A stretch of 64,000 bases of DNA, taken from contig PBFW01000016.1 in the NCBI GenBank assembly GCA_002719955.1, forward strand, positions 62,001-126,000, written 5' to 3'. The position numbers were made by a program, and so were the translations under genes. Below are positions 1-8,772 of the stretch, one piece after another. The notes beneath the pieces are model-generated. The model saw nothing but the letters and a program-made list of their open reading frames with translations. It had not been told where the DNA came from and did no database searches. The stretch's first letter is position 1; each line of letters opens with the position of its first letter. This DNA comes from Deltaproteobacteria bacterium. Its GTDB lineage: Bacteria; Myxococcota_A; UBA9160; UBA4427.

Positions 1-1
1 C

Positions 2-1072
2 CCCAGCGATATCGAGGCGCTCGTCGGACAAGCCCTCGCACTCGGAACCCTGAACCTGAAAGTCATGGAGATGCTCGACGCGGGCAATACGGGCAAATTT
101 GGCACGCCGGAGCCTTCTGCCGCTCGAATCAGCCACGTCCCCGGCAAAGCCATTCTGGTCAGCGGGCACGACATGGCCGATCTCGCAGCGCTGCTCGAGG
201 CGACCGCGGGCAGCGGAATCAACATCTACACGCACGGAGAGATGCTGCCGGCACATAGCTACCCCGAACTGAAGAAACACGACCACCTCGTCGGCAATTT
301 CGGTGGCGCCTGGCAGGACCAACAAAAGGAGTTCGCGACCTTCCCGGGCCCCATCCTGATGACGTCGAACTGCATCATCGAGCCCACCCCCGCGTACAAG
401 AAGAGCATCTTCACCGCAGGGCCCGTAGGCTGGCCCGGCCTTCGCCACATCGAGAATCACGATTACTCGACGATCATCCAGGCGGCTCAGGCCATGCCGG
501 GCTTTAGCGATGAGCCGGAGAAGAAGGAGATCGCCGTCGGATTCGGCCGAGAGGCCGTGCTCGGGGTGGCCGAAACGGTGATCGAGGCGGTGAAGGGCGG
601 AGCAATCAAGCATTTCTTCCTCGTCGGCGGTTGCGATGGAGCGGCCAGCGGTCGCAACTACTACTCCGACTTTGTCGAGCAGACCCCGAAGGACACCGTC
701 GTCCTGACGCTCGGCTGCGCAAAATACCGCTTCAACAAGATGGATCACGGCGAAATCGGTGGCATCCCGAGGCTCCTGGACATCGGGCAATGCAACGACA
801 CCTACTCCGCTGTACAGATTGCGCTGGCCCTCGCCGACGCTTTCGAGTGCGGTGTCAACGATCTGCCGCTCTCCCTGATCGTCTCCTGGTTCGAGCAGAA
901 GGCGGCGGCCGTGCTGCTGACGCTCCTGGCGCTCGGAATCACCGGAGTTCGACTCGGGCCGACCCTGCCTGCGTTCATCACGCCGACCGTGCTACAAACA
1001 CTGGTGGACAATTTCGACATCAAGGCGAACACGAATCCGGCTGACGACATCGCGCTCGCCCTGGCCGGGTAG
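2..1072 (+). CDS. hcp: Hybrid cluster protein (hydroxylamine reductase family), 5' end cut by window edge
   Basis: C-terminal 356 residues of a hybrid cluster protein; the N-terminal cluster-binding cysteines lie outside the window. Family members reduce hydroxylamine in vitro and are linked to NO and S-nitrosylation stress in the cytoplasm. The ligands of the hybrid Fe-S-O cluster are visible in family order: His of SGHD, Glu of HGEML, Cys of TSNCI, Cys of GGCDG (persulfide position), Cys of LGCAKYRF, Cys of GQCND, and Glu/Lys of WFEQKA. None is missing, so the enzyme looks functional. The frame is open back to base 2. A ferredoxin-type reductase gene follows 186 bases downstream on the same strand and is a plausible electron donor. 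Confidence 0.95.
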   Translation, partial: PSDIEALVGQALALGTLNLKVMEMLDAGNTGKFGTPEPSAARISHVPGKAILVSGHDMADLAALLEATAGSGINIYTHGEMLPAHSYPELKKHDHLVGNFGGAWQDQQKEFATFPGPILMTSNCIIEPTPAYKKSIFTAGPVGWPGLRHIENHDYSTIIQAAQAMPGFSDEPEKKEIAVGFGREAVLGVAETVIEAVKGGAIKHFFLVGGCDGAASGRNYYSDFVEQTPKDTVVLTLGCAKYRFNKMDHGEIGGIPRLLDIGQCNDTYSAVQIALALADAFECGVNDLPLSLIVSWFEQKAAAVLLTLLALGITGVRLGPTLPAFITPTVLQTLVDNFDIKANTNPADDIALALAG

Positions 1073-1258
1073 CAAATCGAGGCAGCGGAGGCGGTTGCGA
1101 AAATGCGCCTCCGCTGCTGAAATCCGTTATCGGCCCCGCGCCGCGTCCGACCCCGAATCGGATGCGGCGTTCTTGTCGCTACGGAACCGTGATGCATCGA
1201 TAGACCCGATCGGCGACAGCCCCCTAATCAGATCCGAGCGATCCGAGAAAGAGATTCG

Positions 1259-2305
1259 ATGCCTGAGACGCACACCATCATTCTGGTCTCCCAGGACGGA
1301 AAAGAGGAGAGTTTCGAGTGCGCCGAAGACGCCGCCGTCCTGTCCGCAGCCGAAGCGGCGGAGATCACGATCCCGGCGGGATGCAGAAAGGGGATGTGCG
1401 GCTCCTGCAGAGGTCGCTGCAGCCAGGGCAACTACGAGCTGCGGTCCTTCTCCGAAGACATCCTGAGCGAGTCGGACCGAGAGCGGGACGAGGTCCTTCT
1501 CTGCCAAACATTCCCAAAAGGTCCCTTGACCATCGAGGTGCCCGTCGATCACGCCCAACTCGTCGCCGGGCCCATTCCCGAGTTCAGCTGTGAACTCCTC
1601 TCCAACGAGGAGTTGGGAGGATCCGTCCGAAGGCTGCGTCTGAAGGCGCTGCCCGACGAGACGGGAAGCATCAACACCGCCTTCGAGCCCGGCCAATTCC
1701 TGGAGTTGCAGATTCCCGGCACCGAAACCCAGCGAGCCTACTCACTCGCGAACGCCCCCAATTGGTCGGGCGATATGGAGTTTCTGATTCGCCTGCAACC
1801 CGATGGACTCTTTTCGAGCTGGCTCGACAAAGAGGCCCGCCCCGGCGACACCCTTCGGGCATGCGGGCCACAGGGCGACTTCACGATCAAGGAGGGGAGC
1901 CTGGCGCCTCGCCGCTTCGTCGCAGGTGGTACCGGCGTCGCACCGATGTTTTCGATGTTGCGACAGATGAGCGAGTCCCAGGAGACACAAGATGCTCGCC
2001 TCTACTTCGGTCTCAACACGGAAGAGGAAATCTTCGCGAAATCCGAACTCGACGAGTTGGAGGCCTCCCTGTCGAACCTCTCGGTTCAGATCTGCATCTG
2101 GACGCCGGGCCCCGACTGGCAGGGTTTCACGGGATCACCCGTGGATGCCCTCAAAATAGATCTGGTCGACGATCTGGCGAAGGGGACTCAACCCGAAGTC
2201 TATCTCTGCGGACCACCCGGGATGGTCAACGCTGCCCTCGCAATGATCGAGGACGTCGGACTTCCGGCCGAGAACGTCTTCAGCGAGCGATTCGTGGCCA
2301 ACTAG
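1259..2305 (+). CDS. MmoC-like 2Fe-2S/FAD/NAD(P)H oxidoreductase
   Basis: 348 residues in three domains. The N-terminal plant-type ferredoxin domain has Cys42, Cys47, Cys50 and Cys82 (CRKGMCGSC, then LLCQT). An FAD-binding barrel follows with the RAYSLANAP motif, and then a nicotinamide-binding domain with GGTGVAPMFSML and the C-terminal YLCGPPGM motif. Domain order and remembered sequence resemble the reductase of soluble methane/alkene monooxygenases (MmoC) more than Hcr, the usual HCP partner, whose ferredoxin domain is C-terminal. No di-iron hydroxylase subunit is in this window. Since it follows hcp, a role as HCP reductase is an inference. ATG start with GAGAAAGAG upstream. Confidence 0.85.
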   Translation: MPETHTIILVSQDGKEESFECAEDAAVLSAAEAAEITIPAGCRKGMCGSCRGRCSQGNYELRSFSEDILSESDRERDEVLLCQTFPKGPLTIEVPVDHAQLVAGPIPEFSCELLSNEELGGSVRRLRLKALPDETGSINTAFEPGQFLELQIPGTETQRAYSLANAPNWSGDMEFLIRLQPDGLFSSWLDKEARPGDTLRACGPQGDFTIKEGSLAPRRFVAGGTGVAPMFSMLRQMSESQETQDARLYFGLNTEEEIFAKSELDELEASLSNLSVQICIWTPGPDWQGFTGSPVDALKIDLVDDLAKGTQPEVYLCGPPGMVNAALAMIEDVGLPAENVFSERFVAN

Positions 2306-2745
2306 CAATCGTCCTCCCCCGCACCTCGCGAGGAGGCGCGCCCGAAATCCCGCCATCCGAGCGCGGGGCAGGGCGAGGCCAAGGACCACGCACACCGAGA
2401 TGCGTGGAGCCAGACGAAGAGAATCGCGCAGAGAAGCCTGTCCGGATTCCGGGACTAGCTCGGCTATCCCGCGAGCGATGCCTTCGTTGCCAACGAGGTC
2501 TACCGCGAGATCGCGCGCGAACTCAAACACCATGAGCCGACTGCGAATGATCCGGGTCCCGGCCAAGACGAATGGGTCAGCCAGATGCGATTGGGATCTC
2601 GACCACCGCTACTCCCTGATCGCCGCAAGAGTGGTGCGAATGCTGATCTCGGTCTTCGTGTTCGAAAACGAGCCCGCCAGCGAGACCATGCCCGGCCTCG
2701 ACTTTTCTGATCGACGACCAACGCGCTTCGCCCTAGGCTTTCGAA
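2306..2745 (+). pseudogene. Decayed protein-coding remnant of unknown family
   Basis: This 440-base stretch has no intact gene. One plus-strand frame reads protein-like across about 2360-2600 but is cut by TAG at 2456 (…SGFRD, stop, LGYPASDAF…, VYREIARELKHHEP). The protein-like reading then continues in the next frame (LDHRYSLIAARVVRML, ISVFVFENEP) to about 2715. One stop plus one frame change suggests a decayed gene. I do not recognise the family; a small regulator is possible but unsupported. Confidence 0.3.
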
Positions 2746-4482
2746 ATGCCCAAACCGGCTTCATCGATCGATCGATCCCGTAGGGGCCTTCCCCGCGCGG
2801 GTTCATGCTCGTTCACTACCCTCCTGCTCTCGAGCGTGTTCTTTCTGGGTCTCGCCTGTTTCGATTCGGGTCCGCCGGTCGGCCCGATCGCGATGCGACG
2901 GATCACCGCTGACCAGTACCGCCAGACGATTGCGGACGTCTTCGGCCCGGAGATCAAGATCGTCGGCCGCTTCGAGCCGGATGCCCGTCGAAACGGACTG
3001 CTCGCCGTCGGGACGGCCTGGGTCAGCATCACGCCTGCGGGTTTCGAGCAATACGACGCGATCGCCCGACGAATCGCCGAACAAGTGGTCGCCCCCGAGA
3101 ACAGGGAGCGCCTCGTCGGCTGCACGCCCGCAGATCCAGAGGGACCCGGTGCAGCGTGTAGTGAACAATTCATCCGACATTTTGGTCGACGCCTGTTGCG
3201 TCGAAGGCTCGAGGACGAGGACATCGGGTGGCGCGTCGCGATCGCCGAAGAGGCTGCGCGACAGATGGGCGACTTCTACGTGGGGCTGCGTATGGCGCTC
3301 TCGTCGATCCTGGTCGCACCCGAATTTCTCTTCCGGGTCGAGCGCGCCGTATCCGATCCCGAGTCTCCCGATCGTTTGCGACTCACCGATCACAGCATCG
3401 CCACGCGCCTCAGCTTCTTCCTCTGGAACACGACACCCGACGAGGAGTTGCTGCAGGCCGCAGAGCGAGGCGAGCTCGCGACGGACGCTGGGCTCGCGCG
3501 CCAAATCGATCGACTGCTCGCGTCGCCGCGACTCGAAAAAGGAGTCGAAGCCTTCTTCTCGGACGTGCTCGGCTTCGACGAACTCGAAGATGTCAGCAAG
3601 GATCCGATCCTCTTTCCGCGCTTCAGCCGAAAGATCCTGAAAGACGCTCGCCAACAGACATTGCGGACCGTCGCGGATCATCTCATCGTACGCGGCGAGG
3701 ATTTCCGCGAGATCTTCACGACGCGACGCACTTTCATGAACCGCACGCTCGGAGTCGTCTACCGCGTGCCGGTCAAGACGGCCGAGGGTTGGGAAGCGAC
3801 GGAGTTTCCACCGGGGAGCCCACGCGTCGGCCTACAGTCCCATCTCAGTATTCTCGCGCTCCACTCCCATCCCGGCCGAACCTCGGCGACCCTGCGCGGA
3901 ATCTTTGTCCGCGAAGCGCTCCTCTGCCAGGATGTTCCGGCCGCACCCGCAGACGTCGATTTCAATGTCGTCCAGGACGTGCACAATCCGGACCTCAAGA
4001 CTGCCCGCGAGCGACTGATCGCGCACAGCTCCGAAAGAGGCTGCGCCAATTGCCACAAGCTCGTCGATCCGATCGGCTTGGCGCTCGAGAATTTCGACGG
4101 TGCGGGAATCTGGCGTTCAACCGAAAACGGAGTGCCAATCGATGCCGGGGGAGAATTGGAGGGGATGGAGTTCGTCGGTGCCGAGGGGCTCGGACGAGTG
4201 CTCTACGAGACCGGAACCGCCTCGGCCTGTGCGGTGCGCAACCTCTTTCGCTACGCGGTCGGTCGCGACCCGGAGAAGGGCGAGCGTTTCTTCGTTCGCG
4301 ATTTGGAGGATCGCTTCGCCGAGGAGGGCTACCGCTTCGCGGCCTTGATTCGTGCACTCGCGATGAGCGAGTCCTTCCGCAGCGCATCCGAGCCGCGACA
4401 GCTCGAGTCCGCGGGGGGAGAGCGCGTCGCAAACCTCCCGGCAGCCGCCACGAACGCAGAACCAGGGGAGGAAGCGGGATGA
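2746..4482 (+). CDS. Exported DUF1587/1595/1592/1588/1585 protein with CxxCH motif
   Basis: 578 residues. A hydrophobic N-terminal segment ends in a lipobox-like LGLAC near residue 38, suggesting a lipoprotein. The domain series follows the family: DUF1587-like about 50-70, DUF1595 about 125-195 with its two cysteines, DUF1592 about 200-330, DUF1588 about 345-460, DUF1585 to about 545. Cys433-Ala-Asn-Cys436-His437 sits in the conserved CHKLVDPIGLALENFD segment and could bind haem c. Biochemical function of the family is unknown; it is nearly always paired with a DUF1552 protein, as here, where the two genes overlap by four bases (ATGA). A periplasmic or surface redox role is inferred. Confidence 0.92.
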   Translation: MPKPASSIDRSRRGLPRAGSCSFTTLLLSSVFFLGLACFDSGPPVGPIAMRRITADQYRQTIADVFGPEIKIVGRFEPDARRNGLLAVGTAWVSITPAGFEQYDAIARRIAEQVVAPENRERLVGCTPADPEGPGAACSEQFIRHFGRRLLRRRLEDEDIGWRVAIAEEAARQMGDFYVGLRMALSSILVAPEFLFRVERAVSDPESPDRLRLTDHSIATRLSFFLWNTTPDEELLQAAERGELATDAGLARQIDRLLASPRLEKGVEAFFSDVLGFDELEDVSKDPILFPRFSRKILKDARQQTLRTVADHLIVRGEDFREIFTTRRTFMNRTLGVVYRVPVKTAEGWEATEFPPGSPRVGLQSHLSILALHSHPGRTSATLRGIFVREALLCQDVPAAPADVDFNVVQDVHNPDLKTARERLIAHSSERGCANCHKLVDPIGLALENFDGAGIWRSTENGVPIDAGGELEGMEFVGAEGLGRVLYETGTASACAVRNLFRYAVGRDPEKGERFFVRDLEDRFAEEGYRFAALIRALAMSESFRSASEPRQLESAGGERVANLPAAATNAEPGEEAG

Positions 4483-5816
4483 GCCAGACACTGAGCAGAC
4501 GCAGCTTCCTGCGAGGGAGTCTCGGCGGTGTGGGGTTGACCCTCGCCCTACCCGTCTTCGACGCCTTCTTGAACAACGCCGGAACAGCGTGGGCCGATGG
4601 CGCCCCGCTCCCCCTTCGCTTCGGGACCTGGTTCTGGGGCTGCGGCATGAACCCCGGTCGCTGGAACCCGGCGACCGTTGGCACGGATTGGGAACTCACG
4701 CCCGAGCTGGCCCCCCTCGCCGCGGTGCGTGATTCACTGAATGTCTTGAGCGGCTTTAGCATCGATCTGGATGGCCATGCCAATCATCCGCATATCAGCG
4801 GCGTCATGGGCACGCTGACGGGTGGGGCCCCGCCCAAGCCCGAACACGTCCTCGCCCCCACCCTCGACCTCCTGATCTCCGATGCGATCGGGGGATCCAC
4901 GCGCTTTCGATCGCTCGAGATGGCGGCCACCGGAAGTCCGCGCCACAGCTATAGCCTGCGCGGCGAAAACGTGCGGAACCCGAGCGAGGTCTCACCGCTC
5001 GCACTCTATACGCGCGTCTTCGGGCAGGGCTTCCGCGATCCGAACAGCGCGACCTTCGAACCCGACCCCGAGGTCCTGCTGCGCAAGAGCGTGATCTCAG
5101 CGGTGGGCGAAGATCGCAAGCGGCTCGAGCGAGAACTCGGGAGCCACGACAAACATCGGCTGGATGCCTATCTGACCTCGCTGCGACAACTCGAGCATCA
5201 GCTCACGGTACAGCTCGAGGAGCCACCGCCGCTCGCCGCCTGCATCATTCCCGAGGCGCCGGAAGCGACCGAGGTCAGCGCCGAAATCGAAGAGGCCGTC
5301 GGGAACCACGCGCTGATGGCGGAGGTGCTGGCGCTCGCGCTGGCGTGTGATCAGACACGGGTCTTCAACATCGTCTTCTCCTACGGGGCGTCGAACCTCC
5401 ATAAGTCCGGCACCCAGACCGGCCATCATCAGCTGACCCACGAGGAGTTCGTGGATGCTGCGCTCGGCTACCAGCCCCAGGCGAGCTATTTCGTCGATCG
5501 CAGCATGGAGGCCTGGTCGAGTTTCGTCGGCCGACTCGCCGCGATCGAAGAGGGGGCCGGGACCCTGCTCGACAACTGCCTCGTCATGGCCCATTCCGAG
5601 ACATCCTATGCCAAGGACCACGATATCACGGGGCTTCCGTTCATGACGGCGGGACGAGCGGGTGGACGGATCGTGACCGGGCGACACATCACGGGCACGG
5701 GTGATCCGGTCACGCGAATCGGACTGACGATGCAACAGCTGATGGGACTCCCCGTCGAGCGGTGGGGCATCGGCGCCATGGAAACGAACGAACCGGTCGG
5801 TGAGCTCTTCGTCTGA
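4479..5816 (+). CDS. Tat-exported DUF1552 family protein
   Basis: 445 residues. The N-terminus carries a twin-arginine signal (SRRSFLRGS, then a hydrophobic stretch to about residue 35), so the protein is probably exported folded, perhaps with a cofactor. The rest matches DUF1552: the start FGTWFWGCGMNPGRW, HANHPHISG, a central TRVFNIVFSYG segment and a C-terminal LMAHSETSYAKDHD segment. Function is not established for any member. The ATG overlaps the stop of the DUF1592-type gene, indicating translational coupling and probably a stoichiometric partnership. Confidence 0.92.
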   Translation: MSQTLSRRSFLRGSLGGVGLTLALPVFDAFLNNAGTAWADGAPLPLRFGTWFWGCGMNPGRWNPATVGTDWELTPELAPLAAVRDSLNVLSGFSIDLDGHANHPHISGVMGTLTGGAPPKPEHVLAPTLDLLISDAIGGSTRFRSLEMAATGSPRHSYSLRGENVRNPSEVSPLALYTRVFGQGFRDPNSATFEPDPEVLLRKSVISAVGEDRKRLERELGSHDKHRLDAYLTSLRQLEHQLTVQLEEPPPLAACIIPEAPEATEVSAEIEEAVGNHALMAEVLALALACDQTRVFNIVFSYGASNLHKSGTQTGHHQLTHEEFVDAALGYQPQASYFVDRSMEAWSSFVGRLAAIEEGAGTLLDNCLVMAHSETSYAKDHDITGLPFMTAGRAGGRIVTGRHITGTGDPVTRIGLTMQQLMGLPVERWGIGAMETNEPVGELFV

Positions 5817-5852
5817 AACGACCGTAACAGGACGACTGGATTGGGGATTGCG

Positions 5853-7016
5853 ATGATTCGACTTCGAAGGATGGCCGTCGTCTGCGTATTCGCCACGCTC
5901 TTCGCATGTGGTGCTGAGCGCGAAAACGAAACATCTCGGAACGCCGCCCCGACGGATTCGGGGGTCCAGCTGGCCTCCGCCACGAGTTCCGGTAGGACAC
6001 TCGGCTTCGTCCTCGTCGACTTCTCCTTCGAGCAACCGGATCGCCCGCCGGGCGCCTGTCCGGAGGGCTGGAACCTCGACGAACGCGATCTCTACGTCGA
6101 ACGGCTCGCCCGCACGGATGCCGACGCGGCCAGCCGTGTTCCCCCGGATTTCGAGTATATCCGAGGCCTGCGCGCACAGGGCGCGGTGGATCCCTGCGAG
6201 GAACCGGACCAGTTTCCGGCCCAGCCCCACCACCTGATGCAGAAAATCGAGGTGGCACCCGGCTTCGACCTCGACGGCGTCGCCTCGAGCGAGGCCACGC
6301 CCGGCCCGAACGCTTGCGCGCACGCTGATTTCATGGGCCCCGGTGGCGAGCGCGGGATCGACAACCGCTTGTGGACCGCGCTCGGATGTATCGAGGGCTA
6401 TGCGAGAGAAGGCACGATCGACGAGTATGCGATCAGCAACATCCGAGAGGGTCAGCGAACGATTCTCGTGCGACTCTCGGGCGTCGACGATCTTCGAAAT
6501 GACGATCATGTCGAGCTCGGGCTCTTCTCGAGCCCCGATCCGATTCCCTCCGACGCAGCGGGTGCATTGATGGACGCCGCGAGCCTCAGCATCACCGACA
6601 ATCCGCACCACCGAAACGTGATCGACGCCCGAATCGTCGATGGCGTGGTGAGCGGCGCGACCGACGTGCTTCGACTCGACTTCAGGGGCCAATTCCTGGA
6701 ATCCGAGTATGTCCTGCGCGATGCGCGCATTCGCCTCGAGTTGCTGGCGGACGGAAATATTCGGGGCCTCGTCGGTGGCTATTGGGATATCGACGGCTTC
6801 TTCGACACCTATGCTCGCCAGGCTTCCCGAACCGGCGTCCTGACGCTGGGCTTTCGCTGCCCGGGAATGCTCGGAGCGCTCCGGGCCCAGGCCGACGCCT
6901 ATCCCGATCCCGAGACGGGGCGATGCACGGCGATTTCGACGGCGTTTCGAATGGCGGGGATTCCAGCCTTCGTCATCGAGCCGGAGAGCATTGCTTCCGT
7001 CGAGGTGCCGCGATGA
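5853..7016 (+). CDS. Putative lipoprotein of unknown function
   Basis: 387 residues. The start chosen is the ATG at 5853 (MIRLRRMAVV); a TTG twelve bases upstream is in frame but less likely. A basic start, hydrophobic run and LFAC-G lipobox at about residue 18 indicate a lipoprotein. The mature part has cysteine-containing motifs such as PPGACPEGW, DPCEEPD, NACAHADF, ALGCIEGY and FRCPGMLG; paired cysteines would fit disulphides outside the cytoplasm. I do not recognise a named domain. It follows the DUF1552 gene by 36 bases and overlaps the next gene by ATGA, so it belongs to the exported-protein operon and may act with that pair. Confidence 0.75.
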   Translation: MIRLRRMAVVCVFATLFACGAERENETSRNAAPTDSGVQLASATSSGRTLGFVLVDFSFEQPDRPPGACPEGWNLDERDLYVERLARTDADAASRVPPDFEYIRGLRAQGAVDPCEEPDQFPAQPHHLMQKIEVAPGFDLDGVASSEATPGPNACAHADFMGPGGERGIDNRLWTALGCIEGYAREGTIDEYAISNIREGQRTILVRLSGVDDLRNDDHVELGLFSSPDPIPSDAAGALMDAASLSITDNPHHRNVIDARIVDGVVSGATDVLRLDFRGQFLESEYVLRDARIRLELLADGNIRGLVGGYWDIDGFFDTYARQASRTGVLTLGFRCPGMLGALRAQADAYPDPETGRCTAISTAFRMAGIPAFVIEPESIASVEVPR

Positions 7017-7510
7017 GAATCGATCTGATCGGACGCAGGGTGAGCCGGCTCATCAGCCCGCTGATGATCCTCATATTATTCGCGCTGCCAACGCTCGCCA
7101 CACATCATGATGAACGCGACGGAATGACAACCGAGGTCGCTGCCGGGCTCGTCGTCAAGCGCTTCATGGTCTTCCTGCCAGCCAAGGATCTGGCCCTCTC
7201 CAAGCGCTTCTACCTCGCCATGGGTGCCGAACTCGTCGACGACGGAGGGGATTACGCAGAATTCAAGTGGGCCGATGACCGTTTCATCCTGAGATCCGAA
7301 ACCCAGAACGATTGGGCGGAGAATTTCGGTGTCCACGTGATCGTCGAGGACGCCGCGGCCTTCGCTCGGCGGGCACAGGAACTCGTGGCCAGCGGCAATT
7401 TCCCGGAAGTGCGGGTCGAGGGGCCGCGCGACGAGCCCTGGAAATACAGGGTCACCTACGTGTGGGATCCGTCTGGGGTCGGACTCCGCTTCTCTCAATC
7501 GCTGAAATGA
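7013..7510 (+). CDS. Exported VOC (glyoxalase/bleomycin-resistance fold) protein
   Basis: 165 residues. The first about 35 residues look like a signal peptide (SRLISPLMILILFALPTLA), which is unusual because VOC proteins are normally cytoplasmic. The mature region starts VVKRFMVFLPAKDLALSKRFY, typical of the first beta-alpha-beta unit, and ends YVWDPSGVGLRFSQ, the usual last strand. Only one VOC module is present, so a dimer is expected. Some family members bind metals, others sequester ligands. ATGA overlap with the preceding lipoprotein gene makes it the last gene of the operon. Substrate unknown. Confidence 0.8.
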   Translation: MRIDLIGRRVSRLISPLMILILFALPTLATHHDERDGMTTEVAAGLVVKRFMVFLPAKDLALSKRFYLAMGAELVDDGGDYAEFKWADDRFILRSETQNDWAENFGVHVIVEDAAAFARRAQELVASGNFPEVRVEGPRDEPWKYRVTYVWDPSGVGLRFSQSLK

Positions 7511-7532
7511 CGAAGGACCGGGCGCCCAGATC

Positions 7533-8720
7533 TCAAGCGGGCGTCAATATGACGCGCAACGTTCGCGGACCGAGGGCCCAGAAGACGGGATTCGGATCCC
7601 AGACATAACCCGGCGCCAACGCCATCTCGGCAACGCGATCCAATAGCGTCTCGACGGCGACCTCTGTCTCCATCCGCGCGAGGAAGGCGCCCGGGCAGAT
7701 ATGTGGCCCCGCGCCGAAGGCGACATGGTCGCGTGGCTTGGGTCGATCGAGACGAAACTCCTCCGGATCCGAGTAGACGCTCTCGTCCCGGTTGGCCGAG
7801 GCGAGGCTGTGAAGAACCCGGTCGCCCTTCTTGATCTGAACCCCATCGATTTCCACGTCCTGCGTACAGGTACGAGCCAGGAGCTGGACCGGCGAGTCGA
7901 CGCGCAGCGTTTCTTCGACCAAGGTCGGGACCAGCGAGCGATCCTCACGGACCTGCTGATAACGACTCGGATCCTCGGCCAGTCGGCGGATCACGTTTCC
8001 GATCAGGTTCCGAGTGGTTTCGTTTCCAGCGATGATCAGGAACATCGATTGCGTCAGGACCGCACGTTGGCTCAAACGCTCGCCCTCGACTTCGACCTGC
8101 AAGAGGCGCGTAATCATGTCGTTGGGCGGATCCTCCGAGTCCACGCGCATCTGGATCTGTTCTTCGATGTAGCGGGTGAACTCGGGATGGAGGCTCCAGA
8201 TGGGCTCGTTCACCCGGTCCTCCTCCCCCTGGAGCACGAGGACCTCGTCGGACCAGCGCGCGAAGTCGTCGATCCGATCGTTCGGAATTCCGAGGACTTC
8301 GGCGATCACGGCGCTGGGGATCCGCCTCGCGTAGGTCTCCATGATTTCGACCTCTCCATCGCGGGTCGCGCAGGCGAGGGTGTCGTCGATTCGCCCGGCC
8401 GCGTAGCGCCTCACGAAGGGCTCGACCTGAGAAGCATGGTTGTAGGCGAGCGCGGAGTTGAAGAGCTTCCGGATCTTGCCGTGGCGGGGCTCCGGAATCG
8501 CGGCCATGATCGTATCCTCTTCCGCGGCCTGCCCGATATCACCGAAGCTGCCGACAAAGGAACCGACGCTCTTCAGGCCTTCTTCGACGGCTTTCTGACG
8601 CACGATGAAGAGCTGCCCGCCGTCAACCTCATGGGCCGGCGCCACCCCGCGCATCTCGCGAAAGGCCAGGTAACGGTTTCCCGACTCGGAATCGAATGGG
8701 TTGATATCGGATCTGATCAT
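7533..8720 (-). CDS. Cytochrome P450
   Basis: 395 residues, the normal length for a soluble bacterial P450. Diagnostic motifs are the I-helix oxygen-activation motif AGNETT, the K-helix ExxR as EETLR, and the haem loop FGAGPHICPGAFLAR with Cys342 as the thiolate ligand. Expected reaction is NAD(P)H-dependent monooxygenation, needing a separate ferredoxin and reductase, neither seen nearby. ATG start MIRSDINPF. It is the last gene of a minus-strand run that begins with amidohydrolases, and it faces the exported-protein operon 22 bases away. Substrate cannot be read from sequence. Confidence 0.95.
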   Translation of the reverse strand: MIRSDINPFDSESGNRYLAFREMRGVAPAHEVDGGQLFIVRQKAVEEGLKSVGSFVGSFGDIGQAAEEDTIMAAIPEPRHGKIRKLFNSALAYNHASQVEPFVRRYAAGRIDDTLACATRDGEVEIMETYARRIPSAVIAEVLGIPNDRIDDFARWSDEVLVLQGEEDRVNEPIWSLHPEFTRYIEEQIQMRVDSEDPPNDMITRLLQVEVEGERLSQRAVLTQSMFLIIAGNETTRNLIGNVIRRLAEDPSRYQQVREDRSLVPTLVEETLRVDSPVQLLARTCTQDVEIDGVQIKKGDRVLHSLASANRDESVYSDPEEFRLDRPKPRDHVAFGAGPHICPGAFLARMETEVAVETLLDRVAEMALAPGYVWDPNPVFWALGPRTLRVILTPA

Positions 8721-8772
8721 GTCCGTCGCTCCATGGGTTGCCTGTGATTCGCAGATGCCCCGACGAAGACAG

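Noticed and set aside
2760..2778. ATCGATCGATCGATC microrepeat at the start of the DUF1592-type gene
   Set aside because: Short and in frame inside the N-terminal region; no evidence for a functional role.
5097..6692. 531-codon open frame antisense to the DUF1552 and lipoprotein genes
   Set aside because: Long antisense frames are expected in GC-rich coding DNA. It lacks family motifs, and the plus-strand genes have domains, signal peptides and ATGA overlaps.
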